DNA of 64,000 nucleotides from assembly GCF_008831075.1 (NCBI RefSeq), contig NZ_WBJX01000003.1, positions 434,001 to 498,000 on the forward strand, written 5' to 3'. Positions 33,828-42,941 of this stretch are shown here, piece by piece (the first letter of the stretch is position 1; every line of letters starts with the position of its first letter). The DNA comes from Pseudoclavibacter terrae. Lineage in GTDB: Bacteria > Actinomycetota > Actinomycetes > Actinomycetales > Microbacteriaceae. The notes beneath the pieces are model-generated. The model was not told the DNA's origin. It saw only the letters and a list, made by a program, of their open reading frames with translations, and did not search any database. The position numbers and the translations under genes are program-made.

Positions 33828-35243
33828 ATGACTGTCGACGCCGCCGGAACCCCCGACTCCCCGCGAACGCCTGACCTCGCGCGAGCCTTGGAGGCATTGT
33901 CCCGCGAGCTGCCTGGCAGGGTGGTCACCGACCCGGAGGCTCTTGAGCCGCTGCGCGTCGATCGCTCCGGTGTGGTCGCCGCCGGCGTTCCGCTCGTGCT
34001 GGTCGAGGCGGAGTCGGTCGAGGATGTGCAGGTGGTGTGCCGCGTCGCGAGCGAGTTCGGCGTCCCCATCGTCACGCGCGGAGCCGGCACTGGCCTAGCG
34101 GGAGGTGGCGCGGGCGGCGAGGGTGAGATCGTGCTGTCGACGCTGCGCATGAACCGGGTCCTCGAGATCTCCCCGGCGAACCAGCTCGCGGTCGTGCAGC
34201 CGGGAATCCTGAACGGCGCCCTCAACGAGCAGCTCGAGGGGCACGGCTTCTGGTGGGCGCCCGACCCGGCCTCCAAGCACATCTCGACGGTGGGTGGCAA
34301 CATCGCGACGAACGCCGGTGGCCTGCTGTGCGCGAAGTACGGGGTGACGCGCGAGGCGGTGCTCGGGCTCAAGGTCGTGCTCATCGACGGCTCGGTCATC
34401 GAGGTCGGCCACCGCACGGTCAAGGGGGTCACTGGCCTCGACCTGTGCGCGCTCATGGTCGGCTCGGAGGGCACGCTCGGCGTGATCGTCGAGTGCACGC
34501 TCAAGCTGCGTCCGCTCGTGGCCGGGGTCGTGCCGACCATCGGCGCGTACTTCACGGATGTGCGGCGGGCGGCCCGTGCATCCGCCGCCGTCACCGCGTC
34601 TGGCATCCAGCCGGCGATCATGGAGCTCATGGACAAGGGCGTGCTGGCCGCCGTCTCCGCGTACACGGGCGTCGACCTCGCCTCGCACGGCGACTCGTAT
34701 CTGCTGATCCAGACCGACGGCGCGAACGCGGTCGCCGAGGCCGAGGGCATCGTCGAGGTGCTGAGCGCGAACGGCGGCACGGTCGAGATGACCACGGATC
34801 CGCAGTCGGCGCTGACGCTCGTGGATGTGCGGCGGCAGGCGTACGCGGCGAAGGAGGCGCTCGGGAACGTGCTGGTCGAGGACGTCTCCGTGCCCCGCGA
34901 CCGGCTGCCGGATATGTTCGCGAAGATCGACGAGGTCGCGGCGCGCACCGGCACGACGATCGTCACGGTCGCGCACGCCGGAGACGGCAACCTGCATCCG
35001 ACGTTCATCTACGACCGCGCGGAGACCGTCGTGCCGCGGGCGGTGTGGGATGCGGCTGATGAGCTCTTCACGTACGCCATCTCGATCGGCGGCACGCTCA
35101 CGGGCGAGCACGGCGTGGGCCTGCTCAAGCGCCAATGGCTGGGTGAGGAGCTCGGCGAGCGTCAGTACGAGCTGCAGCGCGGCATCAAGCGACTCTTCGA
35201 CCCGCAGGGCCTGCTCAACCCGGGCAAGGTCTTCGCCGAGTAG
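33828..35243 (+). CDS. FAD-binding oxidase, GlcD / D-lactate dehydrogenase type
   Basis: This is a 471-residue flavoprotein of the PCMH/FAD-oxidase C family that oxidises a 2-hydroxy acid such as glycolate or D-lactate. It shows the FAD-binding PIVTRGAGTGLAGG, the PDPASKHISTVGGNIATNAGG segment, and C-terminal AHAGDGNLHPTF and GEHGVGLLKR. The ATG at 33828 is 7 nt from a TACGAT box, so the mRNA is probably leaderless; the in-frame ATG at 33780 is less likely. No glcE/glcF partner genes are adjacent, which favours a one-component D-lactate or 2-hydroxyglutarate dehydrogenase. Confidence 0.9.
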   Translation: MTVDAAGTPDSPRTPDLARALEALSRELPGRVVTDPEALEPLRVDRSGVVAAGVPLVLVEAESVEDVQVVCRVASEFGVPIVTRGAGTGLAGGGAGGEGEIVLSTLRMNRVLEISPANQLAVVQPGILNGALNEQLEGHGFWWAPDPASKHISTVGGNIATNAGGLLCAKYGVTREAVLGLKVVLIDGSVIEVGHRTVKGVTGLDLCALMVGSEGTLGVIVECTLKLRPLVAGVVPTIGAYFTDVRRAARASAAVTASGIQPAIMELMDKGVLAAVSAYTGVDLASHGDSYLLIQTDGANAVAEAEGIVEVLSANGGTVEMTTDPQSALTLVDVRRQAYAAKEALGNVLVEDVSVPRDRLPDMFAKIDEVAARTGTTIVTVAHAGDGNLHPTFIYDRAETVVPRAVWDAADELFTYAISIGGTLTGEHGVGLLKRQWLGEELGERQYELQRGIKRLFDPQGLLNPGKVFAE

Positions 35244-35364
35244 GCCGCGCCGCCGCTCGGTCGCGTTCCCAATTGACGGGAAATTTTGCGGGACGTCGGG
35301 CGTGCCGTTCAGGAGGATCGTCCGCGAAACAAGGGCGTCACATTCCGTCCACTAGTCTCGGGAC

Positions 35365-37155
35365 ATGGGTGACCTCTTCGACGGCTACAGCCAGGCTCTG
35401 ACCAGGCAATCCCAAGCGGCGCTGTCGCCGCCATTCGACGAGATGTTCATGGGGGAGGCGCCTGAGGGCGAGCTGGATCCGCGGCGCACGTACCGAGATC
35501 TCTACGACGTCCTCTCGGGGATGACGCAGGAGCAGATCCGCCACCGCTCCGATTCGCTCGCCGACTCGTACCTCGCGCAGGGCGTCACGTTCGACTTCGC
35601 CGGCGAGGAGCGTCCGTTCCCGCTCGACGTGGTCCCGCGCGTCATCGAGCGCGCCGAGTGGCAGAAGACGGAAGCGGGCATCAAGCAGCGCGTGCGCGCG
35701 CTCGAGGCGTTTCTCGACGACGTGTACGGCGACCAGCGGGCCATCGCCGACGGCGTGATCCCGGCGAGCCTCATCGCCTCCTCGGTGCACTACCACCGGG
35801 TCGCGAAGGGCATCCGCACGGCGAACGGGGTGCGCATCCACGTCTCCGGCATCGACCTGATCCGGGATGAGCACGGCGAGATGCGCGTGCTGGAAGACAA
35901 CGTGCGCGTGCCGTCGGGCGTCTCCTACGTCATCTCCAACCGCCGCGCCATGGCGCAGACGCTGCCGGAGCTCTTCTCCCGCATGCGCGTCCGCCCCGTC
36001 GGCGACTACCCGAACCGCCTGCTGGGCGCGCTTCGTGCATCCGCGCCGGACGGCATCGAGGACCCGACGGTGGTCGTCCTCACGCCAGGCGTCTACAACT
36101 CGGCGTACTTCGAGCACACCCTGCTCGCGCGCCTCATGGGCGTCGAGCTCGTCGAGGGCCGTGACCTGTTCTGCTCCGGCGGCCGGGTGTGGATGCGCAC
36201 GACGGCTGGCCCCCAGCGCGTGGACGTCATCTACCGCCGCGTCGACGACGACTACCTCGACCCGCTGCAGTTCCGCCGCGACTCGATGCTCGGCTCGCCC
36301 GGCCTCATGATGGCGGCGCGTCTCGGCAACGTGACGATCGCGAACGCCGTCGGCAACGGCGTCGCCGACGACAAGCTCGTCTACACGTACATGCCCGACC
36401 TCATCCGCTACTACCTGTCGGAAGAGGCGATCCTGCCGAACGTCGACACGTGGCGTCTGGAGGAGCCGGACGCGCTCGAGGAGGTGCTCGACCGCCTCGA
36501 CGAGCTCGTCGTGAAGCCGGTCGACGGCTCCGGCGGCAAGGGCCTCATGATCGGCCCGAGCGCCAGCAAGCAGGAGCTGGACGAGATGCGGGTGCGGCTG
36601 CTCGCCGACCCGCGCGGCTGGATCGCGCAGCCGGTCGTGCAGCTGTCGACGATCCCGACGCTCGTGGACGACGGGATGCGGCCGCGTCACGCCGACCTGC
36701 GTCCGTTCGCCATCAACGACGGCCACGACGTGTGGGTGCTGCCTGGCGGCCTCACGCGCGTCGCGCTGCCCGAGGGCCAGCTCGTCGTGAACTCGAGCCA
36801 GGGCGGCGGGTCGAAGGACACGTGGGTGGTCGGTGCCGAGCGCAGCTTCTCCAAGCCCGTGCCGCACGGCGTCGAGGAACTGCTCGACGACCAGGCCGAC
36901 GTGTCGGAGACGCCGCACCCCGTGACGGGTGTGCTGCGCGTCATCCCGCACCGTCAGGACCACATGCCGCAGGATGCCCCGAAGCGCAGCGACCAGCAGC
37001 AGACGCAGCAGCAGACGCAGGGTCGGGCCTCGCAGGCCCAGTCGCATTCGCACGCTCAGTCAGAGCAGATCCAGCAACAGCAGCAGGCACGCGGTACAGC
37101 GCCGGCTGCGGCTGGAGCAGCCGACACGAACCAGAAGGGAACGGACGCATGCTGA
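35365..37155 (+). CDS. Circularly permuted ATP-grasp protein (peptide ligase-like)
   Basis: The 596-residue product belongs to the circularly permuted ATP-grasp family (DUF404/DUF407). Recognisable blocks are SLADSYLAQGVTFDFAGEERPFPLDVVPRVI, HVSGIDLIRDEHGEMRVLEDNVRVPSGVSYV, and KPVDGSGGKGLMIGPSAS with the glycine-rich ATP loop. A Gln-rich, low-complexity tail follows (about 530-596). It is the first gene of a three-gene coupled set with an alpha-E protein and a transglutaminase. Such sets are predicted to make or process a small peptide or amino-acid conjugate, but no product is known. A TAGTCT box is 6 nt from the ATG. Confidence 0.9.
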   Translation: MGDLFDGYSQALTRQSQAALSPPFDEMFMGEAPEGELDPRRTYRDLYDVLSGMTQEQIRHRSDSLADSYLAQGVTFDFAGEERPFPLDVVPRVIERAEWQKTEAGIKQRVRALEAFLDDVYGDQRAIADGVIPASLIASSVHYHRVAKGIRTANGVRIHVSGIDLIRDEHGEMRVLEDNVRVPSGVSYVISNRRAMAQTLPELFSRMRVRPVGDYPNRLLGALRASAPDGIEDPTVVVLTPGVYNSAYFEHTLLARLMGVELVEGRDLFCSGGRVWMRTTAGPQRVDVIYRRVDDDYLDPLQFRRDSMLGSPGLMMAARLGNVTIANAVGNGVADDKLVYTYMPDLIRYYLSEEAILPNVDTWRLEEPDALEEVLDRLDELVVKPVDGSGGKGLMIGPSASKQELDEMRVRLLADPRGWIAQPVVQLSTIPTLVDDGMRPRHADLRPFAINDGHDVWVLPGGLTRVALPEGQLVVNSSQGGGSKDTWVVGAERSFSKPVPHGVEELLDDQADVSETPHPVTGVLRVIPHRQDHMPQDAPKRSDQQQTQQQTQGRASQAQSHSHAQSEQIQQQQQARGTAPAAAGAADTNQKGTDAC

Positions 37156-38090
37156 GCCGTATCGCCGAGTCGCTCTTCTGGATCGGCCGCTATGTGGAGC
37201 GGGCCGACGGCACCGCCCGCATCCTGGATGTGCACCTGCAGCTGCTGCTCGAAGACCCGTGGGTTGACGAGGCGACGGCCTGCCGCTCGCTCCTGAGCGT
37301 CATGGGCGCTGCGGATGTGCAGCCGGACGCCGAGCTGACCCGCTCGGACGTGCTGAACCTCATGGCCGTCGACCGCTCGCAGCCCGCTTCGATCGCCTAC
37401 TCGGTGAACGCGGCCCGCGAGAACGCCCGCCGCGCTCGCGAGATCGTGTCGACGGAGCTGTGGGAGTGCCTCAACGCCACCTACTCGCGCATGCCGTTCA
37501 GCGTGCGCCAGGAGAAGGTGCACGACCTGTTCGCGTGGGTTCGCGAGCGGTCGGCGCTCGCGGTCGGTGTCGTCAACTCGGCGGCGAGCCGCGACGACGC
37601 GTACCAGTTCATGATGCTCGGCCGCTCGCTCGAGCGCGCCGACATGACGGCACGCCTCCTCGCGACGCGCTCGCTCACCGAGGCGTCCGGCGCATCCTGG
37701 ACGACGATCCTCCGCTCGTGCGGCGCGTACGAGTCGTACCTGCGCACGTACCACGGCATGCCGTCCGCAGCGAACGCGGCGGAGTTCCTGCTCCTCGACC
37801 GGCTCTTCCCGCGGTCGATCCAGTACTCGGTGTCGACGGCGCTCTCCTGCCTCTACGACATCCAGCCCCGCCACGAGCGCGGCGGCCGCGTGGGAGTCAC
37901 CGACCAGGCGCAGCGCCTGCTCGGCCAGATCTCCTCCGACCTCGAGTACCGGCCCATCCACGACACCCTCGCTGACCTGCCCCGCTACATGGATGGCGTG
38001 CAGGATGCGGTGTCCCGGGCTTCCGAGGCGATCCGCCAGCGCTACTTCCCGTCGATCACAGCCCCGAGCTGGGTGGGAGACAACTCATGA
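37149..38090 (+). CDS. Alpha-E domain protein (DUF403)
   Basis: This all-helical protein (313 residues) has the alpha-E/DUF403 signature LSRIAESLFWIGRYVERADGTARILDVHLQ at its start and a second block with DAYQFMMLGRSLERADMTARLL. The domain accompanies ATP-grasp and transglutaminase-like proteins in many bacteria; no biochemical role is proven. The gene overlaps the ATP-grasp gene by 7 nt and the transglutaminase gene by 4 nt (ATGA). An AAGGGAAC site precedes the ATG. Confidence 0.92.
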   Translation: MLSRIAESLFWIGRYVERADGTARILDVHLQLLLEDPWVDEATACRSLLSVMGAADVQPDAELTRSDVLNLMAVDRSQPASIAYSVNAARENARRAREIVSTELWECLNATYSRMPFSVRQEKVHDLFAWVRERSALAVGVVNSAASRDDAYQFMMLGRSLERADMTARLLATRSLTEASGASWTTILRSCGAYESYLRTYHGMPSAANAAEFLLLDRLFPRSIQYSVSTALSCLYDIQPRHERGGRVGVTDQAQRLLGQISSDLEYRPIHDTLADLPRYMDGVQDAVSRASEAIRQRYFPSITAPSWVGDNS

Positions 38091-38935
38091 GCCGCATCCG
38101 CATCCGCCACTCCACGGGTTTCCGGTACGAGGGCGACGTCACGACCTCGTACAACGAGGCCCGCATGCTGCCGATGGCGAACAACGGCCAGTTCGTGCTG
38201 TTCGGGCACCTCGATGTCACGCCGCATTCGTCGACGCACAACTACTCCGACTACTGGGGGACGAAGGTGACGGCGTTCGAGGTGCTGAACCCGCACTCCG
38301 AGCTGTCGCTGACGGCGTCGAGCCTCGTGGAGGTGCGGCAGCGGCCCGAGGCCGGGCAGCTGTCGCTGAGCTGGGATGAGCTTGCCCGTGAGCGGCTCCG
38401 CAGCGTGGAGCTCGTCGAGCAGACGGCGCAGACGCGCCTCACGATGCCGCCGGAGGATGTGAAGGCGCTCGCGGCCGAGGTGAAGGGCGCGAACACGGGG
38501 CCCGCATCGACCGCGATGGAGATCCTGCACCTCGTCTACGAGGCGGTCGCCTACGAGGGCGGCGTGACGGGCGTCCGCACGACGGCCGCCGAGGCGTGGG
38601 AGCACAAGCGCGGCGTCTGCCAGGACATCTCCCACATCGCGCTCGGTGCGCTTCGCGCCGCCGGCATTCCTGCCATCTACGTGTCGGGCTACCTGCACCC
38701 TCGCCCGAACGCGGAGATCGGTGAGACCGTGAGCGGCGAGTCGCACGCGTGGATCGAGTACTGGGACGGCGAGTGGCGCGGCTGGGATCCGACGAACGAC
38801 ATCCCGATCGGCGAGCGCCACGTGCTCGTCGGCCGGGGCCGCGACTACAACGACGTGCCTCCGCTGCGCGGCGTGTACGCGGGCCCGTTCTCCTCGCAGC
38901 TGTTCGTGAAGGTCGACATCACTCGAGAGGCGTAG
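38087..38935 (+). CDS. Transglutaminase-like cysteine peptidase
   Basis: This is a 282-residue protein with a bacterial transglutaminase N-domain followed by a transglutaminase-like core. The papain-like triad is visible: Cys in RGVCQDISH, His in GESHAWIEYW, Asp in WDPTND. In this family the reaction is usually hydrolysis of an amide or isopeptide bond rather than cross-linking. It is coupled to the alpha-E gene and likely acts on the product of the ATP-grasp ligase. Confidence 0.93.
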   Translation: MSRIRIRHSTGFRYEGDVTTSYNEARMLPMANNGQFVLFGHLDVTPHSSTHNYSDYWGTKVTAFEVLNPHSELSLTASSLVEVRQRPEAGQLSLSWDELARERLRSVELVEQTAQTRLTMPPEDVKALAAEVKGANTGPASTAMEILHLVYEAVAYEGGVTGVRTTAAEAWEHKRGVCQDISHIALGALRAAGIPAIYVSGYLHPRPNAEIGETVSGESHAWIEYWDGEWRGWDPTNDIPIGERHVLVGRGRDYNDVPPLRGVYAGPFSSQLFVKVDITREA

Positions 38936-38937
38936 CC

Positions 38938-39903
38938 GTGCCGGGGTCGGGTTCCGGGCAGCAAGGCGGGTCTGCCGGCGGTTCGCATGGCGGCTCGCAG
39001 GGGCGTGCGGATGCGCGCGGTCCGGCGGGACCGCATCCCGACCCGACCGGTGCGCCTGCGGCGTTCGTGGTCCCGACCGGCCATGGCGTGGACGTGCACG
39101 TCTACGAGTGGGCGTGCGCGTCGCCGCGGGGTGTGATCCACCTGTCGCACGGCTCGGGTGAGCACGCGAAGCGCTACGACGCGTACGCGCGCGAACTGGT
39201 CGCGGCCGGGTACTCGGTCGTCGCGCACGACCAGCTCGGGCATGGGCAGACCGGGCTCGGCTCGCACGGGCTCTCCGTGCTGCCGGCGACCGAGAATCGG
39301 GCGGCGCTCGAGGCGCTCGAGGACATCTCGGCGTGGGTGCGCGACCGCTACCCGAAGCTGCCCCTGATCTTGCAGGGACACTCCTGGGGGGCGTTCCTCG
39401 CGCAGCAGCTCCTCGCCCGCGATTCTGCGTTCTTCTCGGCGTGCATCCTGACGGGCACCGCCCTCGCGATGCCCGGTTACACGAACCCGGGGAACCTCAA
39501 CAAGCGGTTCGAGCCAGACGAATCCGGTCTGCAGTGGATGTCTCGCGATCCCGAACAACGTCGGAGGTTCGCCGACGACGACCTGTGCTTCCGGATCTCC
39601 GAGCAGCCGGTGTGGGGTGTGCGGGGCGCGGTGCAGCTGATGCACCTCCCGCCCAGGGCGGCGTCGGGGAAGCTCGACGACATTCCCGTGCTCATCATGG
39701 CCGGCTCGGAGGACTCGGTCGGCTACGGCGAGCGCGGGCCGCGTGCCCTCGCGCGGTTGTATCGGAAGCGCTCGAAGCTGAGCGACGTGACCCTCGAGAT
39801 CTACCAGGGGGCGCGGCACGAGCTGTTCTTCGAGCTGAACCGCGACGAGGTCATCGCCGACATCGTCGCGTGGCTGGATACGCGCATCCCGCCGCTCTTG
39901 TAG
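38938..39903 (+). CDS. Alpha/beta hydrolase, lysophospholipase/monoacylglycerol lipase-like
   Basis: This 321-residue serine hydrolase is of the PldB/monoacylglycerol lipase family. The nucleophile elbow is GHSWG, and the Asp and His are in GSEDSVG and GARHELF. The first 40 residues are Gly/Ser/Pro-rich and probably unstructured. The GTG at 38938 starts 2 nt after the transglutaminase stop, so the gene is likely the fourth of that operon. Related hydrolases are often loosely linked to this trio, and a shared pathway is only inferred. Confidence 0.85.
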   Translation: MPGSGSGQQGGSAGGSHGGSQGRADARGPAGPHPDPTGAPAAFVVPTGHGVDVHVYEWACASPRGVIHLSHGSGEHAKRYDAYARELVAAGYSVVAHDQLGHGQTGLGSHGLSVLPATENRAALEALEDISAWVRDRYPKLPLILQGHSWGAFLAQQLLARDSAFFSACILTGTALAMPGYTNPGNLNKRFEPDESGLQWMSRDPEQRRRFADDDLCFRISEQPVWGVRGAVQLMHLPPRAASGKLDDIPVLIMAGSEDSVGYGERGPRALARLYRKRSKLSDVTLEIYQGARHELFFELNRDEVIADIVAWLDTRIPPLL

Positions 39904-39925
39904 CGGAGCGCCGTAGAGTGCTTCC

Positions 39926-40975
39926 ATGCACGGTGAGTACAAGGTTCCTGGCGGGAAGCTCGTCACGGTCGACCTCGAGGTGGAGGGCGGTCGGATCGTC
40001 GACGCGCACCTCGCGGGCGATTTCTTCCTCGAGCCGGACGAGGCTCTGGATGACATCAACGGCGCGCTGAACGGGTTGCCTGCGGACGCGAGCGCAGAGG
40101 AGATCACGGCCGCGGTGCGCGGTGGTCTTCGGGATGATGCGCAGCTGCTCGGCGTCACGCCTGAGGCCGTCGGCGTGGTGGTCCGTCGGGCCGTGCTCGG
40201 CGCCCGCGACTGGCGCGCGTACGACTGGCAGATCCTGCATCCGGGGCCCCTGTCGCCTCGCGAGCATGTCGCTCTCGACCAGGTGCTGACCGAGGAGGTC
40301 GGCGCGGGCCGACGCCCCGCGACGCTGCGCCTGTGGGAGTGGGACGAGACGGCCGTCGTGCTCGGCTCGTTCCAGTCGGTGAAGAACGAGGTCGACCAGG
40401 AGAACCTCGACAAGTACGGGGTGCAGCTCGTGCGGCGCATCACGGGTGGCGGCGCGATGTTCATGGAGGCCGGCTCGGTGGTGACGTACTCGCTGTACGT
40501 GCCGAGCGATCTTGTGCACGGCATGTCGTTCGCGGAGTCGTACGCGTTCCTCGACTCGTGGGTGCTGGATGCGCTGCACGGCCTCGGCATCAACGCCAGG
40601 TACGAGCCGCTCAACGACATCGCGAGCCCGTCTGGCAAGATCGGCGGGGCCGCGCAGAAGCGCCTCGGCTCCGGCGCGGTGCTGCACCACGCGACGCTCA
40701 GCTACGACATCGACGGCGACCGTATGACGGAGGTGCTGCGCATCGGCCGCGAGAAGCTGAGCGACAAGGGCACGCAGTCCGCGAACAAGCGCGTGAGCCC
40801 CCTGCGGTCGCAGACGGGGATGGAGCGCTCGGCCATCATCGACCACTTCAAGGCGACGTTCGTGGAGCACTACGGCGGGACGCCAGGCGAGGTGACGGAC
40901 GAGGAGATGGCGAGGGCCCGCGAGCTGGCGCAGTCGAAGTTCGCGTCGCGGGAATGGACGCACCGGGTTCCATAG
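39926..40975 (+). CDS. Lipoate-protein ligase, LplB-like and LplA-like domains fused
   Basis: This ligase (349 residues) attaches lipoate to acyltransferase or GcvH domains. Residues about 1-90 resemble the accessory C-terminal/LplB domain (VPGGKLVTVDLEVEGGRIVDAHLAGDFF), and residues 100-340 are the LplA catalytic domain with RRITGGGAMF (170-179) and the Lys in GKIGGAAQ. In E. coli the accessory domain is C-terminal and in some archaea it is a separate LplB; here it comes first. A TAGAGT box at 39914-39919 lies 6 nt from the ATG, so it is likely leaderless. Confidence 0.88.
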   Translation: MHGEYKVPGGKLVTVDLEVEGGRIVDAHLAGDFFLEPDEALDDINGALNGLPADASAEEITAAVRGGLRDDAQLLGVTPEAVGVVVRRAVLGARDWRAYDWQILHPGPLSPREHVALDQVLTEEVGAGRRPATLRLWEWDETAVVLGSFQSVKNEVDQENLDKYGVQLVRRITGGGAMFMEAGSVVTYSLYVPSDLVHGMSFAESYAFLDSWVLDALHGLGINARYEPLNDIASPSGKIGGAAQKRLGSGAVLHHATLSYDIDGDRMTEVLRIGREKLSDKGTQSANKRVSPLRSQTGMERSAIIDHFKATFVEHYGGTPGEVTDEEMARARELAQSKFASREWTHRVP

Positions 40976-41010
40976 GCAGCGGATGCGCGTGGCCGGGGGA
41001 CACAGCAAGA

Positions 41011-41030
41011 GGGGAGAAGTACCCATCGCG
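41011..41030 (+). promoter_or_regulatory. GGGGAG...CCC motif upstream of the T7SS toxin operon
   Basis: GGGGAGAAGTACCC followed by ATCGCG, 106 bp before the first T7SS gene. The same 14-mer recurs at 62381 and variants at 10207 and 47484. Confidence 0.4.
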
Positions 41031-41135
41031 TGACGCGGGATGCGTGGTTACGCTGGCGATTCATCCGCGAATTCTCCGGAGGATCCCCGTGCCGCACATG
41101 TGCAATCCTGCTCCCGTCTCCCAGGAGGCGGCTTC

Positions 41136-42233
41136 GTGACCGCGTTCATCGACCCGCTCTCCGACGAGCGCGGCCCTGATGGCGCGGGCGGCGGATACAC
41201 CGTCTACTGGGCATCCGCCGAGCGGGTCTCCCTTTCGAAGCCCCTGCAGCGGTTCCTCATCGACGCGCAGTTCTCGCGCCTCCGCCCGATCCTGGTCACG
41301 ACAGATCAGGCGCACGTCTCAAGTTTCGTTGCGGATGCGTTCCAGGCGGCAGGCGGGTACTGGGCCGTGTCGCACGGCGGCGCGATGTTCGACGCGTTCC
41401 GGGGAACGCGCATCCGCAGCTTCGGCGACTTCTGGGCGCCGAGGTCCGACGCGGTGTCCGAGGCGCATCCCTCGCTGTCGCGCCTGCGCGAGCACACGAC
41501 GCCGTCGTTCGTCTTCGATGTGTACGTGCGCGACCGCGCCGATGACCGCACCCTCATCGGCGGCACGGCCGACCTCCTCGTAGCGGGCCTGGGCGGGGGC
41601 GCCCTCGAGCGCTGGGGTCTCGTCGAGCCGCTCGCACAGCGCTGGTCGCACGCCGCCGTCACCGAGTCGATGCGCCGGCAGATGCCCGTCACCGAACGCC
41701 ACTTCGCGGCGGGCGGCGACGGTTCGGCCGTCAGCCTTGCGGTCTCGCGGACGAAGTCGGGGATCCTCGAGCACGTGCGCGGTACCGTCCCCGTCCGTGA
41801 CGCCGAGCTCGCGGCGCTGGCTCGCGATCCCCGCGGTTCTCTCGCCGCACACCCGCGCGTGATCGACACCCTGCGCGAGCTCGCCGAGACGAGCCGCGTC
41901 AACGTCGCCCTGCTCTCGTGCGGCGAGGTCGAAGAGCGCCAGGGGTCGTTCGGTCGCCTGCCCGGCGTGCGCCGCCCAGAGCAGCCGCTCGCCGTGCTCC
42001 TCGGCGCACGCGCGGTGCGCGACCTCGCGATCGACGTGGACGCGCTCGCCGAGCAGCACGACGTCACCACCGTCGGACTCCGCCGTGCCCCGGCCCTCAT
42101 CGTCCGGCTCACGGGCGACGACCCGCTCTGGTACCAGCTGCGCGCGTTCGCGACGGACCTCGACCAGGAGCGTCTCGCCTCCGCCCTCGCCGTGGAGTTC
42201 GCCACGGGTGACGCACACGTCGGGAGGAGCTGA
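41136..42233 (+). CDS. T7SS-associated DUF6177-like protein
   Basis: The 365-residue product starts at a GTG preceded by AGGAGG with ideal spacing; upstream in-frame ATGs are not needed. The N-terminal half shows the pattern ILVTTDQAHVSSFVADAFQAAGGYWAVSHGGAMFDAFRGTRIRSFGDFWAP, which resembles DUF6177 proteins encoded beside ESX-like loci in other actinobacteria. It is soluble, without a signal peptide. It is the first gene of the toxin operon and is followed by three small coupled genes. The function is unknown; a chaperone or adaptor for the secreted proteins is a reasonable guess. Confidence 0.7.
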   Translation: MTAFIDPLSDERGPDGAGGGYTVYWASAERVSLSKPLQRFLIDAQFSRLRPILVTTDQAHVSSFVADAFQAAGGYWAVSHGGAMFDAFRGTRIRSFGDFWAPRSDAVSEAHPSLSRLREHTTPSFVFDVYVRDRADDRTLIGGTADLLVAGLGGGALERWGLVEPLAQRWSHAAVTESMRRQMPVTERHFAAGGDGSAVSLAVSRTKSGILEHVRGTVPVRDAELAALARDPRGSLAAHPRVIDTLRELAETSRVNVALLSCGEVEERQGSFGRLPGVRRPEQPLAVLLGARAVRDLAIDVDALAEQHDVTTVGLRRAPALIVRLTGDDPLWYQLRAFATDLDQERLASALAVEFATGDAHVGRS

Positions 42234-42235
42234 CC

Positions 42236-42571
42236 GTGCCCATCGAACTGGTCCTGCTGAGCGAGGTCGCACCCAGCGACGAGGCCATCGCGCGCGCCAT
42301 CGCCGAAACCCACCCCGAGGGGCAGCTCGTCTCCTTCGAAGACGGCGTCGTGCGCCACGCCGTCGACGCGGCGGGAGCGTCCCTGCTGACGGTGTTCGAG
42401 AGCCAGCCGATCGCCGACCCGACGAGCGCGGTCGCCGCCATCGCGCATCCACCCACAGCGTTCGGGTTGTGGACAGACATGACCGTGCCGAGGAGCGAGC
42501 CGCAGCGTGGCCGTGCCCTGGCCGAGCAGATCGCCGCCGCTGTCGGCGGAACCGTGACAGAGAGGGTGTGA
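42236..42571 (+). CDS. Small unknown protein in the T7SS toxin operon
   Basis: The 111-residue soluble protein has a GTG start behind GGGAGGAG, 2 bp after the DUF6177 stop. It begins MPIELVLLSEVAPSDEAIARAIAETHPEG and contains a Trp-containing strand near residue 79. I recognise no family. Position between DUF6177 and the DUF6507/toxin genes suggests an accessory or chaperone role for secretion. Confidence 0.7.
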   Translation: MPIELVLLSEVAPSDEAIARAIAETHPEGQLVSFEDGVVRHAVDAAGASLLTVFESQPIADPTSAVAAIAHPPTAFGLWTDMTVPRSEPQRGRALAEQIAAAVGGTVTERV

Positions 42572-42572
42572 C

Positions 42573-42941
42573 GTGTCGGATTGGAAGATCGACCCCACCG
42601 GGGTGCAGACGGTGCTCACGAGCGTGCAGACCACGCAGGGCGAGCTCGCGACCGTCATCACGGAAGCGGGCATGAACGGCGTGATGGCCGGCGTCGCGTG
42701 GGGCGGCGGCATCACGGTCGGCGTCTCCGAGGCCCTCGCCGGCCTGCTCACCGAGCAGCAGTCGAACGTCACGGCCGTCGGCAACACCGTCAACGCGAGT
42801 GTCACGGGTGTCGCCAACGCCGTCTACGCCTACAACAACGGGCAGGAGCAGATGGCCCTCGAGTTCCAGGGCGCCATCGCGGACGGCTCCGACGGCGACT
42901 TCAGCTTCTTCGAGCAGCACGGCTACCGGGGGGACGCATGA
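42573..42941 (+). CDS. DUF6507-like WXG100-type small protein
   Basis: The 122-residue helical protein begins SDWKIDPTGVQTVLTSVQTTQGELATVI, the pattern of DUF6507 proteins that sit beside T7SS substrates. It has no Trp-X-Gly motif of the classical kind. An A/G-rich middle part (about 40-60) could be a hairpin between two helices. The next gene, the toxin, overlaps it by ATGA, which suggests stoichiometric production and possibly a secreted heterodimer. Confidence 0.72.
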   Translation: MSDWKIDPTGVQTVLTSVQTTQGELATVITEAGMNGVMAGVAWGGGITVGVSEALAGLLTEQQSNVTAVGNTVNASVTGVANAVYAYNNGQEQMALEFQGAIADGSDGDFSFFEQHGYRGDA

